Origin: Paracyclopina nana
Taxonomy: Eukaryota; Arthropoda; Copepoda; Cyclopoida; Cyclopettidae
Reading direction: 5' to 3'
DNA length: 64,000 nt
Assembly: GCA_019096065.1 (NCBI GenBank)
Contig: JAGUCH010000003.1
Coordinates: forward strand, 7,378,001 to 7,442,000
This document shows, one piece after another, positions 27,212-37,700 of the stretch. The notes under the pieces were generated by a model, which was given only the letters and a program-made list of their open reading frames with translations, had not been told where the DNA came from and did no database searches. Positions within the stretch are counted from its first letter, which is position 1; every line of letters begins with the position of its first letter. The translations under genes were made by a program, and so were the position numbers.

Positions 27212-27217
27212 TTTATT
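27212..27217 (-). terminator. AAMP: AATAAA at the 3' end of the AAMP remnant
   Basis: On the minus strand the hexamer overlaps the TAA stop of the last AAMP-like exon (stop at 27213-27215), mirroring GSTZ1, which ends 36 bp away on the other strand. Confidence 0.5.
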
Positions 27218-27990
27218 TTGAGAGGAGACTTTCCAAATCATAAGCACAGCAGGTATTGTCATCTGATGAAGATACCAAATACTTCAAATCCCTATAATAT
27301 TGAAATAAAGTTAATTTTTTGGAAATGCATAATGAATAAGCAAACTCACTTTGTCATGGCCGTATCCAATATTTGTTCTGTATGGCCTGAGCATTTCAAT
27401 AAAACTTCACCATTTCGTGGGTCAATTAGCATAGTTATCCCATCTAAAGTAGCTGCTAGAATGCAATTTGACCTCCATGCCAATTAGACAACTCCAGATG
27501 CTATTTTAACGCTCACTTTTGCAACCTGCCAAAAAGAAAAGTCTTTCATAACAATCTTTTAAGAAGTCTTTCTAAAAATGACTTACATGGGTTGAAACAT
27601 CCCAAGCTGAAACAGTACCATCAAAGGATGCTACCACAATTTGGTTCAAATAGAATTTAGCACATTCCCGGTGTGAAGGTCCACAAAAAGCAGACATCAT
27701 CTTGGCGTGCAACAATCGGCTTATCTGCTGAGGAGGGCTGATTATCCACTGTGAATATGCTATCTGAAATAGTAAACTTTGAATTGCTGAGAGGAACTAA
27801 ACATAACAATACTGCATTACCTTAGTGTTCCTTAAACGCATACTTCGAGTTGTCAAGGGGCATTTCTTCCTCTCTCATGGGTTCTTCTTCTCCTTCATGA
27901 TCAAGATCATCATCACCTTCCTCATCCAGGTCAATTACTTCTACAATGTCTCCATCATCAACATTCACAACAATACAACCCTCTATGCTT
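27213..27990 (-). pseudogene. AAMP: AAMP (WD40 protein) remnant: internal deletion, frameshift and stops
   Basis: Pieces of angio-associated migratory cell protein are in order but broken. An acidic N-terminal part (27821-27990) reads DIVEVIDLDEEGDDD then SKYAFKEH, and meets a TAA just before a donor. The next exon (27587-27763) begins in the frame for the first WD repeat (DSIFTVDNQPS, RQDDVCFLW), then switches frame to a C-terminal repeat (FYLNQIVVASFDGTVSAWD). The next (27350-27525) reads SGVV-stop-LAW, where human AAMP has SGIVQLLW, so TAA stands where CAA is expected; it continues SGHTEQILDTAM. The last exon (27213-27291) gives DLKYLVSSSDD and a stop. Compared with human AAMP (about 430 residues) most of the middle propeller is missing. 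Introns are kept, so it is a decayed gene copy and not a retrocopy. No in-frame ATG was found. A true intact gene with hidden exons is unlikely: only 57 bp separate the first two pieces. Confidence 0.75.
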
Positions 27991-28062
27991 AAAATGTTAA
28001 TTTGCACACTTGCATATGTACAGAAAAAGAAAATGTTTTGAAAATGACAAAATGTGCATTGT

Positions 28063-28512
28063 GAAATAACCAGAGACTTATATAACAAGAGAAGTGCTAC
28101 TGGGCGAGGCTTAAGGGGGCGCGTTTGCAGATCTGCTGCACGCTCCAAAAGAGACTACAATGGAATTTTGGTCGCGGCTGCCTGAATATGGGCCGGGGCA
28201 GACTTTGGGTTGCTAATAATTCCTAAATTAGTCAACTTTCCCAAAATAGTCCTATTTTACAAGTTGCTCAATTTAGCTAAGGGCATCTTTTGTCTTTTAT
28301 AAATTTTTCCCCAACTATTAGGAATTAAAAGTTGTAAAACAGAGGTGCCAGTTGGCGTTTTCCTTTCTGGATCAGTGCAGCGTGCTGACTGTTACATTAG
28401 AACAGCTGACCCAAACGTTCTCAAAATCGCTTGTAGCACTTGGCGCGCGCTCACGTGCAGTGAGAATGCAAGAAGTAGCACTTCTCTTTCTATATAAGTC
28501 TCTGGAAATAAC
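28063..28512. mobile_element. hAT-type MITE, 434 bp, with 31-bp TIRs and 8-bp TSD
   Basis: The element runs 28071-28504. Its ends are inverted repeats: CAGAGACTTATATA, two mismatched bases, then AAGAGAAGTGCTACT (left 28071-28101, right 28474-28504; 29 of 31 match). Both ends are flanked by the identical 8-mer GAAATAAC (28063-28070 and 28505-28512). An 8-bp duplication and CAGAG termini (hAT consensus YARNG) indicate a non-autonomous hAT element. It has no transposase coding capacity. Each TIR contains TATATAAG pointing outward, so the element could supply TATA boxes in both directions. It sits just upstream of the AAMP remnant. Confidence 0.85.
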
Positions 28513-29031
28513 TATGTCAAAACAAAACTTGAGCAGCGCATTTTAAGGCAATTTACTAGTCAAACTTTACGTCTTGCAGCAATGCTATAAGTAATGCATA
28601 TTTTTAGCCAATTAGTCGAGTTTATAAAAAATTACTTACATTCATTTATTCAATGATACGCACTTAAAATGCATATTTTTCCCAAAAACCTCGTTATTTA
28701 GTTGAAGCTGGGGTTTATTCTTCGACCCTATCATTGGCACTTCAGAGGTATAGACAAACATAAGCTTCCAAATAAATCCTTATTAGGGCTTTTTTGTAAA
28801 ATGTTTGGCTCTAATCAGCTTCATTTATGGCACAAAACTTTCAAATGATTTGTTCACGAAATCTCTCAAGTGAGTCAAGTCTTATTTTGAATTGAGTCTA
28901 GTCTAGCGTAATTTGGCCCGAGTTTTCCCTGTAGTCATAAGAGAATGAAAGTTAAGTTTTTAAGCGAAAGCATGGCAACGCAGCCAAGGCTATTGAAGCC
29001 TTCCTTTTTTACATACTTCAAAAGTAAATGA
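28513..29031. other. Intergenic, no gene seen
   Basis: About 520 bp of A/T-rich sequence between the hAT MITE and the 3' end of the GPCR gene. No open frame, RNA gene or repeat recognised. Confidence 0.6.
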
Positions 29032-29037
29032 TTTATT
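29032..29037 (-). terminator. Poly(A) signal directly after the GPCR stop
   Basis: Minus-strand AATAAA begins 3 bases after the TAG stop codon at 29041-29043, implying a 3' UTR of only about 20-40 bases. Confidence 0.55.
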
Positions 29038-29040
29038 GCG

Positions 29041-30835
29041 CTACTGTCGCGAGAATCCAGAAGGGTAATTTGTTAGGGTATAACTTCTGGACATTTTTGA
29101 GTTACATCTGAGAATTTTTGAGTAGGCACGCCTGTAGCTCTTGTTCGTGGCCACATAGATGAAAGGATTAACCCAAAATGGCCACATTCCATTGAGGTAA
29201 ACGGCAATTAGGCTCCATCCTTCAAGAAGCATTCGCGAAGAAGCTTCAAACTTGAACAGTGAATTGTCCCCAGCCTCAGAAGCACTTCTACAAAATAATA
29301 TTCTCCTGACATAAGTTGTTCTTAAATTGTATCCTTTTTTTACCTTATTAAATCCATTGCAGTGGATGATACATAGGACATGAAGAACGTTCCTACAACC
29401 AAGAAAGTCATCCTGAAAAATCGCACCTCGTTCCTGTGGGAGATGATTGATCCTAGGCTTTGGAAACTTTGCAGAGATCTTCGAGATTGTCGAATTTTAG
29501 CATACATCAGTATGTAGCAGACCATCATGAGCATGAAGGGAATGACAATGTTTAAAAGCCAGACTAATTGAAGAATTTTCGAAGACTTTCTCTCGTTGTC
29601 ACCTCCGATCTCCGTGAAAGCTTTCATTCCGCAGAAAAAGGAGCAGATGACTCCTGCACGTAGCAATTAGGTCAAAATGAGATTTTTCCGTGAGAAATTG
29701 CCCAAATTACCGAACTGACACTGTGTGTGTATACCTGTATGCTCTAGTGTCCCCCAAGATGAATGAATAAGAAGGAAGTTGGTAGTAATGACAAAGATCC
29801 AACTTGCCAGAATGACTAATCGAGGCCATCTGGCTAGAAATGAGCTCTCTTCTCCTGTCCAAAGCACAACGCATCTCACCACAGTGAGCAAAGTTATGCC
29901 AATCCAAGACTGACCTGTAAAAAGTTTCTCTCTGAGTAGCTACACAGAAACTTGATAATGGCTCAACTTCATCAAGAAGCAGAGACAAAGTGTGTTGCTA
30001 CTTCACCAAGAGAACAACAACTTCAACATCATTGCATTGTACAACAGAAAGAGGAGCCTCTTTTAAATAGCAGCATTGAATTGAAGTTGGTTGCTGTTGT
30101 AGTAGCACATCTTTTTTGCACCACCACCATCTCAGATTCGGTTTGGGGAGCACGAGAAGTGTTCTTTTCAGGACTTTCTCAACCCTCCCTCTTTCTCTCT
30201 CAATTGTTTGTTTGAACAGTGCCCGGAAGGAGCTGGGTAATTTTTCTTTTGGATACCCAGTTGCAAAAAATGGGTAGCTAGCAGTAGTCTGCTTGTGCAG
30301 CGCAGCATAATATTATGCTACTTCAGCATACGATTTTCTCTCACCTAGGAACGTGTGAAAGAGCAGTGACATCATTTTGCACAGCTCGTATGGGAACAGG
30401 ACACGTCCTCCGAGGCCACTAAGTCCGAGAGAAGGTAGAGCAATGGCGCAAGCCAAGAGGTCGGTCATCGCAATGCTGATCAGGTACGGAGTGCAACAAT
30501 TGTACAACCGTCGAGACTTGAACAATACGACAAGAGTAAGGCCATTCCCAATTACACCTAAAGGGTAGCAAAAAGAAAATAAATCTGTGGTGACAAATGT
30601 AGGCCATTCTCTTCCTTTTTCTTGTGCTCCATAATAAATAGACTTGGCTTATAATTAATGTTATAGGCCCTGTTTTGTTCTGAGAGCTTTTAAGATTGTG
30701 CTACGTACCCACGAGGCTGAAAAACATCATTAGGAAGCCAAACGTCACTTCTTGACTCCGATTGAAGTTGGTATCAAGGACGGTATTTGTAGTAGCAGAA
30801 GTGGCTTCATCATCATCAATTGTTAAGTTGGCCAT
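29041..30835 (-). CDS. Rhodopsin-type GPCR, Tre1/moody-like (5 exons)
   Basis: Exons: 30709-30835, 30345-30557, 29711-29914, 29344-29653 and 29041-29287; phases close to 366 residues. It is a seven-TM plasma-membrane receptor. The extracellular N-terminus has N-glycosylation sites (NLT, NRS). TM1 carries GVIGNGL and TM2 carries AMTDLLACAIALP. The Cys pair of TM3 (ELCKMM) and loop 2 (TQCQFG) is present. TM7 has NPFIY, the NPxxY motif, followed by a basic helix 8. Length and overall sequence resemble the arthropod Tre1/moody orphan group (cell migration, epithelial barrier), which is my best guess and not certain. Odd points: the DRY/NRY position at the end of TM3 reads VRC (LLTVVRCVVLW), and TM6 lacks CWxP. 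The start chosen is MANLTIDD; the frame is open upstream to an earlier ATG at 31027. Confidence 0.85.
30304..30319. repeat. 16-bp perfect palindrome in a GPCR intron
   Basis: AGCATAATATTATGCT is its own reverse complement. It lies about 25 bp inside GPCR intron 2, just after the donor. It may be chance in A/T-rich sequence. Confidence 0.5.
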
Positions 30836-31788
30836 TATTGCGCGAATCGTTGCCTGATAATTTATGTGCGACGAGCAGAGGAGATAGCTAACTGCAAGCA
30901 TTTTTAAAATCTGCAATACAGCTTGGCATCGGAGCGTGGATATGAGGTCTACATTTGATAAATGGACACAGGAAATGTACAGCATAGATTCTTCGCTTCG
31001 AGCTAGGATTTTCCAGTTCACTTGCATGCATGCCGATTAGCTAGTATGTGAGCTTTTTATGGGTCTCTGACCAAACACGTAGCGCATATTTGGATGCTAT
31101 CGTCAATAAACTTGACGTTATTTATGCACTGCCTCGTGGTTCAGTATCGATGCGTCCGATCAGACACACTTGGTCACTTGAACAAGCCTTTAATTAGCCT
31201 TTAGCATCGCTTGAGTTGACGTTATTTGAGCGAAGTCGACTCTTTTCTCAAGCTCCTAACTTACTCGCGCTATCGTACAGGGTAACCTTTAAAAATGTTT
31301 GGAGAAAGCTGCAAACGCATCAGACCAAACACATTCCGGATGTCCGCAGGCTCTTATAGTCATTTATATTAAAAATGCTCAATTTTAGCCTTAAAAGGGT
31401 CGTTCATGGGGCTACATTCATTTTCTGGCAAGAAACGCATCTCCGCATAGCATTGCTACTTTTGTGCGTGCGTCCGTCCGCGAGATTGTTTGAACCGCGA
31501 ACGGCGCCGCGAAACACCGATAACGCTCCAAGGCACGTAACGAAACGCACTCGGTGGAGAAATGAGCGAGCTGAGCTACATCAGTGAAACAGCTGAACGA
31601 AGCAGTTGTGCTCAAGCTGAGGACAAGGCAAGGTGTCTCGAAAAGCTGTCAAAGCTTCAATTGCTTCAAAAGTGTCCAGCTTGAAAGAAAGCTTCACCCA
31701 TCTTTTCTCAGCGTGCAGCAAAAAAATGGATTGTTTGTAGTGAACACAGGAGAATTTCGTTTGTTGGGAAAACAAGTGATCAGTGAAC
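30836..31788. other. Divergent region between the GPCR and the nephrin-like gene
   Basis: Almost 1 kb between two divergent starts. It should contain both promoters and 5' UTRs. A CpG-richer patch lies at about 31450-31560. No further coding exon was recognised. Confidence 0.5.
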
Positions 31789-34700
31789 ATGAGGAGGAAA
31801 TCGAAAATGGGAGGCAGCAGCTACTATTGGCTGGCCTTTTTTATGCTATTTTCTCAAGGTAAGAAACAGCTACTGCAAAATATGTGCTCCTCAAGCTTCC
31901 CAAGATAGCCTTGGCATTATAATTTCGTTTGGAAAGAATAGCTTTTTCTCATGGAAAAAAAGAGGAGCGAAATTTAATTTTCCTAAGCCTGATTAAGACG
32001 TGTACCATAATAACCCACCCAAGGTGTCAGTATTGGACCGATTCATTTGCTATTTATTGAGCACCACCATCAGAGAGTGGCGGACTGACCATTTGGAGAG
32101 AACCGCAAAAGATTTAAGACCAAAACGCCTTCAGGGTGGTCTTTTACCTGCGAATTGCACATTCCATGTTCTTTCAACTCAATTCAGTTCGCCATTAGAT
32201 CAAATGACTCAATCTGCTGCAAAACAAGTAACCATGCCATTTGGGGTGGTCTACGCGCTTTATATCCAACTTGACAGAAGAAGAAAAAGAAGTGTTTTTC
32301 AAAAAAGCTTCCATGATAACAATAGTGCTAACACTCAAAAGCTGGCTGGTGTCCCAAAATACGCCGATTATTATGGAGGCTTTTTTATTGTTGCCAATTT
32401 CCGCCCCGAAAGGATGCTGTTGGTGTAGCATACCGAGAAAAATTTGGCATCCATTTATCATATTGGAGCAGATGGAGGAAAGGTTTTACTCTGCACGGAT
32501 CGAGAAGCATCTCGCTTGAAAAAGGATGAATAATCAGTTGGAACTGATCTTGACAAGCTAATCCAAGAACCAGATGCATAATATTGAGATGAGATTCCCA
32601 CATTTCCTGGCATGACCTTGCTGTTATGTTGTAGTAGTTCTATATGCTCATGAATGTGACAGACATGCCTATTATTATAATCTCCAACTTCCCACATCTC
32701 TCGGAAACAATTAGCCCTTTCCCCTTTGGAAAAGTGATTAAATAAGATGCCAGCTTCAAGACATGTTTAGCTACTGCAATCCTTGCGCTAGCCTTTGGTG
32801 GGGATTATTAGCAAATAAACAACGCGAACATGCATCAGCGCGCGGTGAAAAAAGGCAACATCACACAATGGCTTCATTTAATACACACAGACAAAACATT
32901 TGCTTAGCTACTAAAACAGCACAGTTTTATGTAGGGGTTGTTGCAATTGTATATAGAGTAATGAAACCTTTTAAGTGCCAGATTGCTTTTTGCTCGCGTG
33001 CTAGCTGCTTTTCTCTCGTGTCTCTTACTCCCTTTTTTGCGAATCCCTTTGAAATACTTTAGCAAGAATTCAGCATTCTTGTGCTACTGCTACTACTGCT
33101 GCTGAGATGAGAAAGCTTGAAGAGTGCTACTCATCCAAGACGAATTTTCCGTGAAAAAAGTGGCTGCTGCGAGTGCACAATGCTTCTGCTGTGTCCAAAG
33201 TGTAAGCCAGCATTTTTACGGCAACCTTGTGATGGAATTAACGACATGCTTACGATAAATGTACGAAACACTTGCTGACACAGATATCTACTTGCTTTGA
33301 ATGCTACGTCACCCATGCCAAATAGCATTAGCTTGTTGTTGTGTCCTTGTGCAAGTATTTACTTGTAGCCATTGAGAAAGAAGTAAGAACTCGTGGGGTT
33401 TCCGAATTTTGCATCAGCAAATTCCGGGTGCTCAATTAGCTGCGCAGAAGCTGTCAAAACTCAAAATAATTTGGGTTGTTAGCAAAAAACCTTGTTAGCA
33501 GCAGAAGAAGTGGCGAGCGAAAGGTGTTGAATGCAATGTTTGTCTCTGACTTTCTTCGCAAACTACTAATTTAGTTACGCGCGCGAGAAAACTTGCTCAC
33601 GAGGCCATCATGATCACCACTCAAGGTGATTTTGGAGCCAATAATCAAACATAATATAAGTATTGCAGTAGTGGCCAAAGTGCTTCAAATGAGCTTATCT
33701 CAGCCTTTTGGCAGTCAACCAAATTAACAGTTGATAAAGAGAGTAGAATTTCAAATTAGCCGTATCATCAGTAGCTGGCCCTGTTTTTGCCTAGTTGTTG
33801 TTGGTATACGAGCGCGAGAAAAAAGCTGTTGGGGTAAAAAGCCAATTTCATCATGGCGATCTCTGGCCAACTTCACTTTTTGGCTGGTGACCTTTGAGCC
33901 CGGCTCCGCGCGGCTCAGAGATTTTTGGGACTAAAATTGCCAGCTCTTTCTTCGTGAGAATGAAATTGTTTAGGAGCACGATGCAAAATTTCTCCCTCTT
34001 TAACGTTGCAATTTCACTGGCAGGTTTTTTTTAACTGCAATCGAAGAGCGCCAATTAGCCACGGTTGACCCGAAGTTGACATTGTGAAAGTGTCAGGAAG
34101 TTGGGAAATGGCTCCCGAGCAGCACATCAAATTAGCTATTCTTCATCAGTTGACAGTACAAAGAACTGGAGCTACCCATTGTCTCAGGAAGAAGCGAAAG
34201 TATTGCAGCCACTGAAAAATCGGGAGCATCACGATTTCCTTTGCTTCACTGCTATACTGCTGCAAATCCTACCACTGCAGCAGCAGTATCCAATTTTTAA
34301 ATGTCTCAACAGATTTGTGCTGTATAAGCAAAGGAAGTAACACACGCAAATACAATAAGTATGAGGTGGAAGAAGGTGATGAATATCTCATTAGAAGTAA
34401 TACTCGCAGAGCCCCGAGTAAGGATTATGTGGGATTTCTGTGTGCGTAGGCCGCTCTTTAACATTTGATGCTAGCTTATAGGCCTTCCTCAGTGGATGTG
34501 CTTCTCGCTCAAAGCTGACAGGCGAAATTATTGCCACAAATTCCAATCATATGATGTTAATAGATTTTTGGCCATCTTGGCATATCCCCGCAGCAGGAAA
34601 ACGCGACGGTAGCTTTACGCAAGAATCTTTCCTGATGATGCTGCAGCATCCATTGTTTCCTTATGGAGATTGCAATCTTGGGGCGAAAGTTCACACTACT

Positions 34701-37700
34701 ACTACTGCCTGCATATAAAAGACAATCACGCAATTTACCCAGCTACATAATTACTTTCCCCCCGCCGACGAAGTCCTCATTTTCGTGATTACCAAGATTT
34801 TTTTAGAAGAGCTTCTGAATTATTCAGACTGGCAACAACATTGGATATATTCCCGAAATTGATGGGAGAAATTCCGAATTGAAGTTGGCACCTCATAAAT
34901 GAATAAAACGGGCCTTTGGCACTCGTCGCTCATGCTCGCTTCGGGAAATATATGGATGTGTGTCAAAGAGCATTTGAATTGCCTGCTATTTTAGCATTTG
35001 CATAATATTTGGAAAAACACTTGATACAGCAGAATATATCCATGGTGCACCAAGGCGAAGGTCACTACTTTTGGGTATCCCCAAGGCAAGGCCTCTGATG
35101 ACATGATCAATTGCCGCGCGCCGCGCGAATTTAATTTCGAAACGATCATCACGATTATTGGGCCCCAATGAAAATCTGTCGGGAGCCTGTAGTGTTTCTG
35201 AGGTCCACTGTTGTATATACTACAATTCTGGGTAGATTGGCCATGGCAATTATTATGGTTTCAATGAGGAAAATGGCACTTTGCGCCTGGTCCAAATGGC
35301 CATAAAACAATTCTGCAGTAAGAAGAGAGAGCCGAGCTAGGGGAAGTAGCTAGGTTTGCACCCTCTCTCTGCCAAAATAACCATTTAGGCACTCTTCCAG
35401 TGCGGGTCCAAAATAACAAAGTTGCTCAGAGTTAAGGCATCGTTTTTTATGCCACCAAAATCAGTTATGAGAAAATAAGCATCATGCTACAGAATTCTGG
35501 CCACTTTGATCCACAGTGCCACCATCGTCATCATCATCAAAAGGCATGGCTGGTTTTATTTCCCCCTAATCCCATTAACTAAGTTGGAAATTGGTCACTA
35601 TGTACGTGTGTAAAAATGTACAGAGCTCCATTATCTTGCCACCATCCAATGGCAAAGCCTAGAGTCACTTTGGTGCACATTGGAGGAAAGTTGGGCGAAA
35701 ACTTGGCCCATTCTAATTTGCATTCATTACGACTGATGATCCTTACTCAAATATCCAGCCCCATCTTGTGAAACTGCAGGTGTAGCAGGTTATAATTATA
35801 TAGGGCCACACTGTGCATCTTTGTGCATGCAGTCAGTCAGTCACCCCTTTTTCTTCTGTTGTTATCTTTGGAGCTTTTAACTCAATTTGCCCCATCCATG
35901 GCAGTAGTGGTGCTGGATAGCCTGGCAGGTTTACCTTCACTAATGGCAGCGCCACCACCAGCTATAACCAAGAACAGATACCGCAAAAAGACATGCCGAG
36001 CTAATCTCCTAAATTGGCTCTCCAACTCCGAATACTAAGCGTATAAACACTCTAGCTGTGGAATTCCGAAAGACGAATGCCACAGAGCAAGTTAAAAATA
36101 GCTGCTGCATTGATTGAATTAACCACAGAGGAATCATCGGAATCTTGCCTGACTACTGGCTCGTTTTTTTCAGTTGCACAACTATAGATACTACACCATC
36201 CATTTTTGCTTCTATTGCACAGGTGCTGCTGCTCTCGTTCCATGATTTCACCAAGTCATTTTGCCATAGACATCTTTTCTTCCCCCCCTCGCTCTGCATG
36301 AAGAGGCTTTCTATCAGAAAAAGGAGGGCTATCTGAATAATGGCAGCAGAAGGGTTCCGGGAGACAATAAATTCAGTATTGCATAGGAACCTTTCAGCCT
36401 TAATTTGGTACTCCCGAACGAAAAGTCATTTGCATGGGCCTGTTGCCAAATTCGAGCATTAGGAATGATCATCCGACAAAACGTACCAGAGATCCCAAAG
36501 TTTTCTGCATGGCTGGCTCACCATGGAAGTGGACAGTCATTTTTGCCATCATCAGACGGATTACTACACTTCCTTGCTAATTAACGCCACTTTTTCCCAT
36601 TCAAATGGCACCCACTATATATCTATCTACAAATGCAGCTCTTTGCTAGTAAAAACTGGAAAAATGGAACATTTATCCAAGATGTAGACTGTTTATCTGT
36701 TTGCCATCGTTTCATGGGTCGTTTGGTTTGCATAGTAATAGGTGGGGCACTAGAAATCCCTTCATTGATGAAGGCCTCGTTAACTTGTACACGTAGAGAG
36801 AGATCTGATCAATTTTCTCTACTTCACAGTGGGCAATTTTAGCAACAAAAGGAGCGTCTCAAAAGACGAGCCTCTTATTTACCAAGTTTCACTCGATAAA
36901 CATTAATTTATTGCTGCCTTAGCACACAGAAGGAGAAGAAGAAGGGTGTAGCAGGATTTGCCAGAATATTTCGACAATGTTGCCATTGACAGCGACCGTA
37001 TACACAGTTCAGCTATTCCAAATAAACGCAGCTTGAGGCCTGTTTATTCTGCTGAAATCAAAGGAGAGGAGGAAGCCTCGAAAAAGCAGGGCCATCCATG
37101 CTGCTATTTATGGCTGAATTCTTACACTGCACCCGCGCCATTTACTTGCATCTGAGTTACTGTAATGGAATCCGCATCACGTCTAGAGGACGCTATGAAT
37201 TAGGCCAGGCATGCCAAAAATGAACCAACTTTGTCAATTAAGGCCATCTCTGATGAAACGAGCAGCAGAGCCTTAAGAATTCTTCAGCAACTTTTTTCGG
37301 TCGGCTACTACAGTGCACTAGTAAAATGGAGGCTTGCTAGTGAGCTCCTCTGGAATGGCTGCTTTGGCCTATATTGCGTACAGGCCACTTTACTTGACAG
37401 GAAAAAGAACTGCACTGTAAACCGATAAATAGACTATACACTATGTAGTGGTGGTGCTGCTCTCGAATTTATTCCCCGTCAGCAAGATTGAATTTGGTAT
37501 CAAGTGGACAGGATTATATTGGAAAAGGAAGCTAGGGAATTTTGTGCAAAAAGCCAAAAGTGTGGACAAGAAAACCGTGAAGTGGAAAGCCACATATCGG
37601 TCGAAGAGGCCCAATAAGTTCTCTCAATTTTTTAAAGCAATCGCCGTTTTACGGTCGTTTGCAGACTGCTTACATTCGAGTAGTCAGAGTCTGGAAAGTA

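Noticed and set aside
28024..28148. Extension of the AAMP open frame upstream into a longer protein
   Set aside because: That part of the frame runs into the hAT MITE and is not AAMP sequence.
29883..29894. 12-base match to the start of miR-87
   Set aside because: It lies within a coding exon of the GPCR; coincidence.
32000..32428. 142-codon open frame after the first nephrin-like exon
   Set aside because: Starts with GTG, overlaps open frames on both strands, no homology or splice context recognised.
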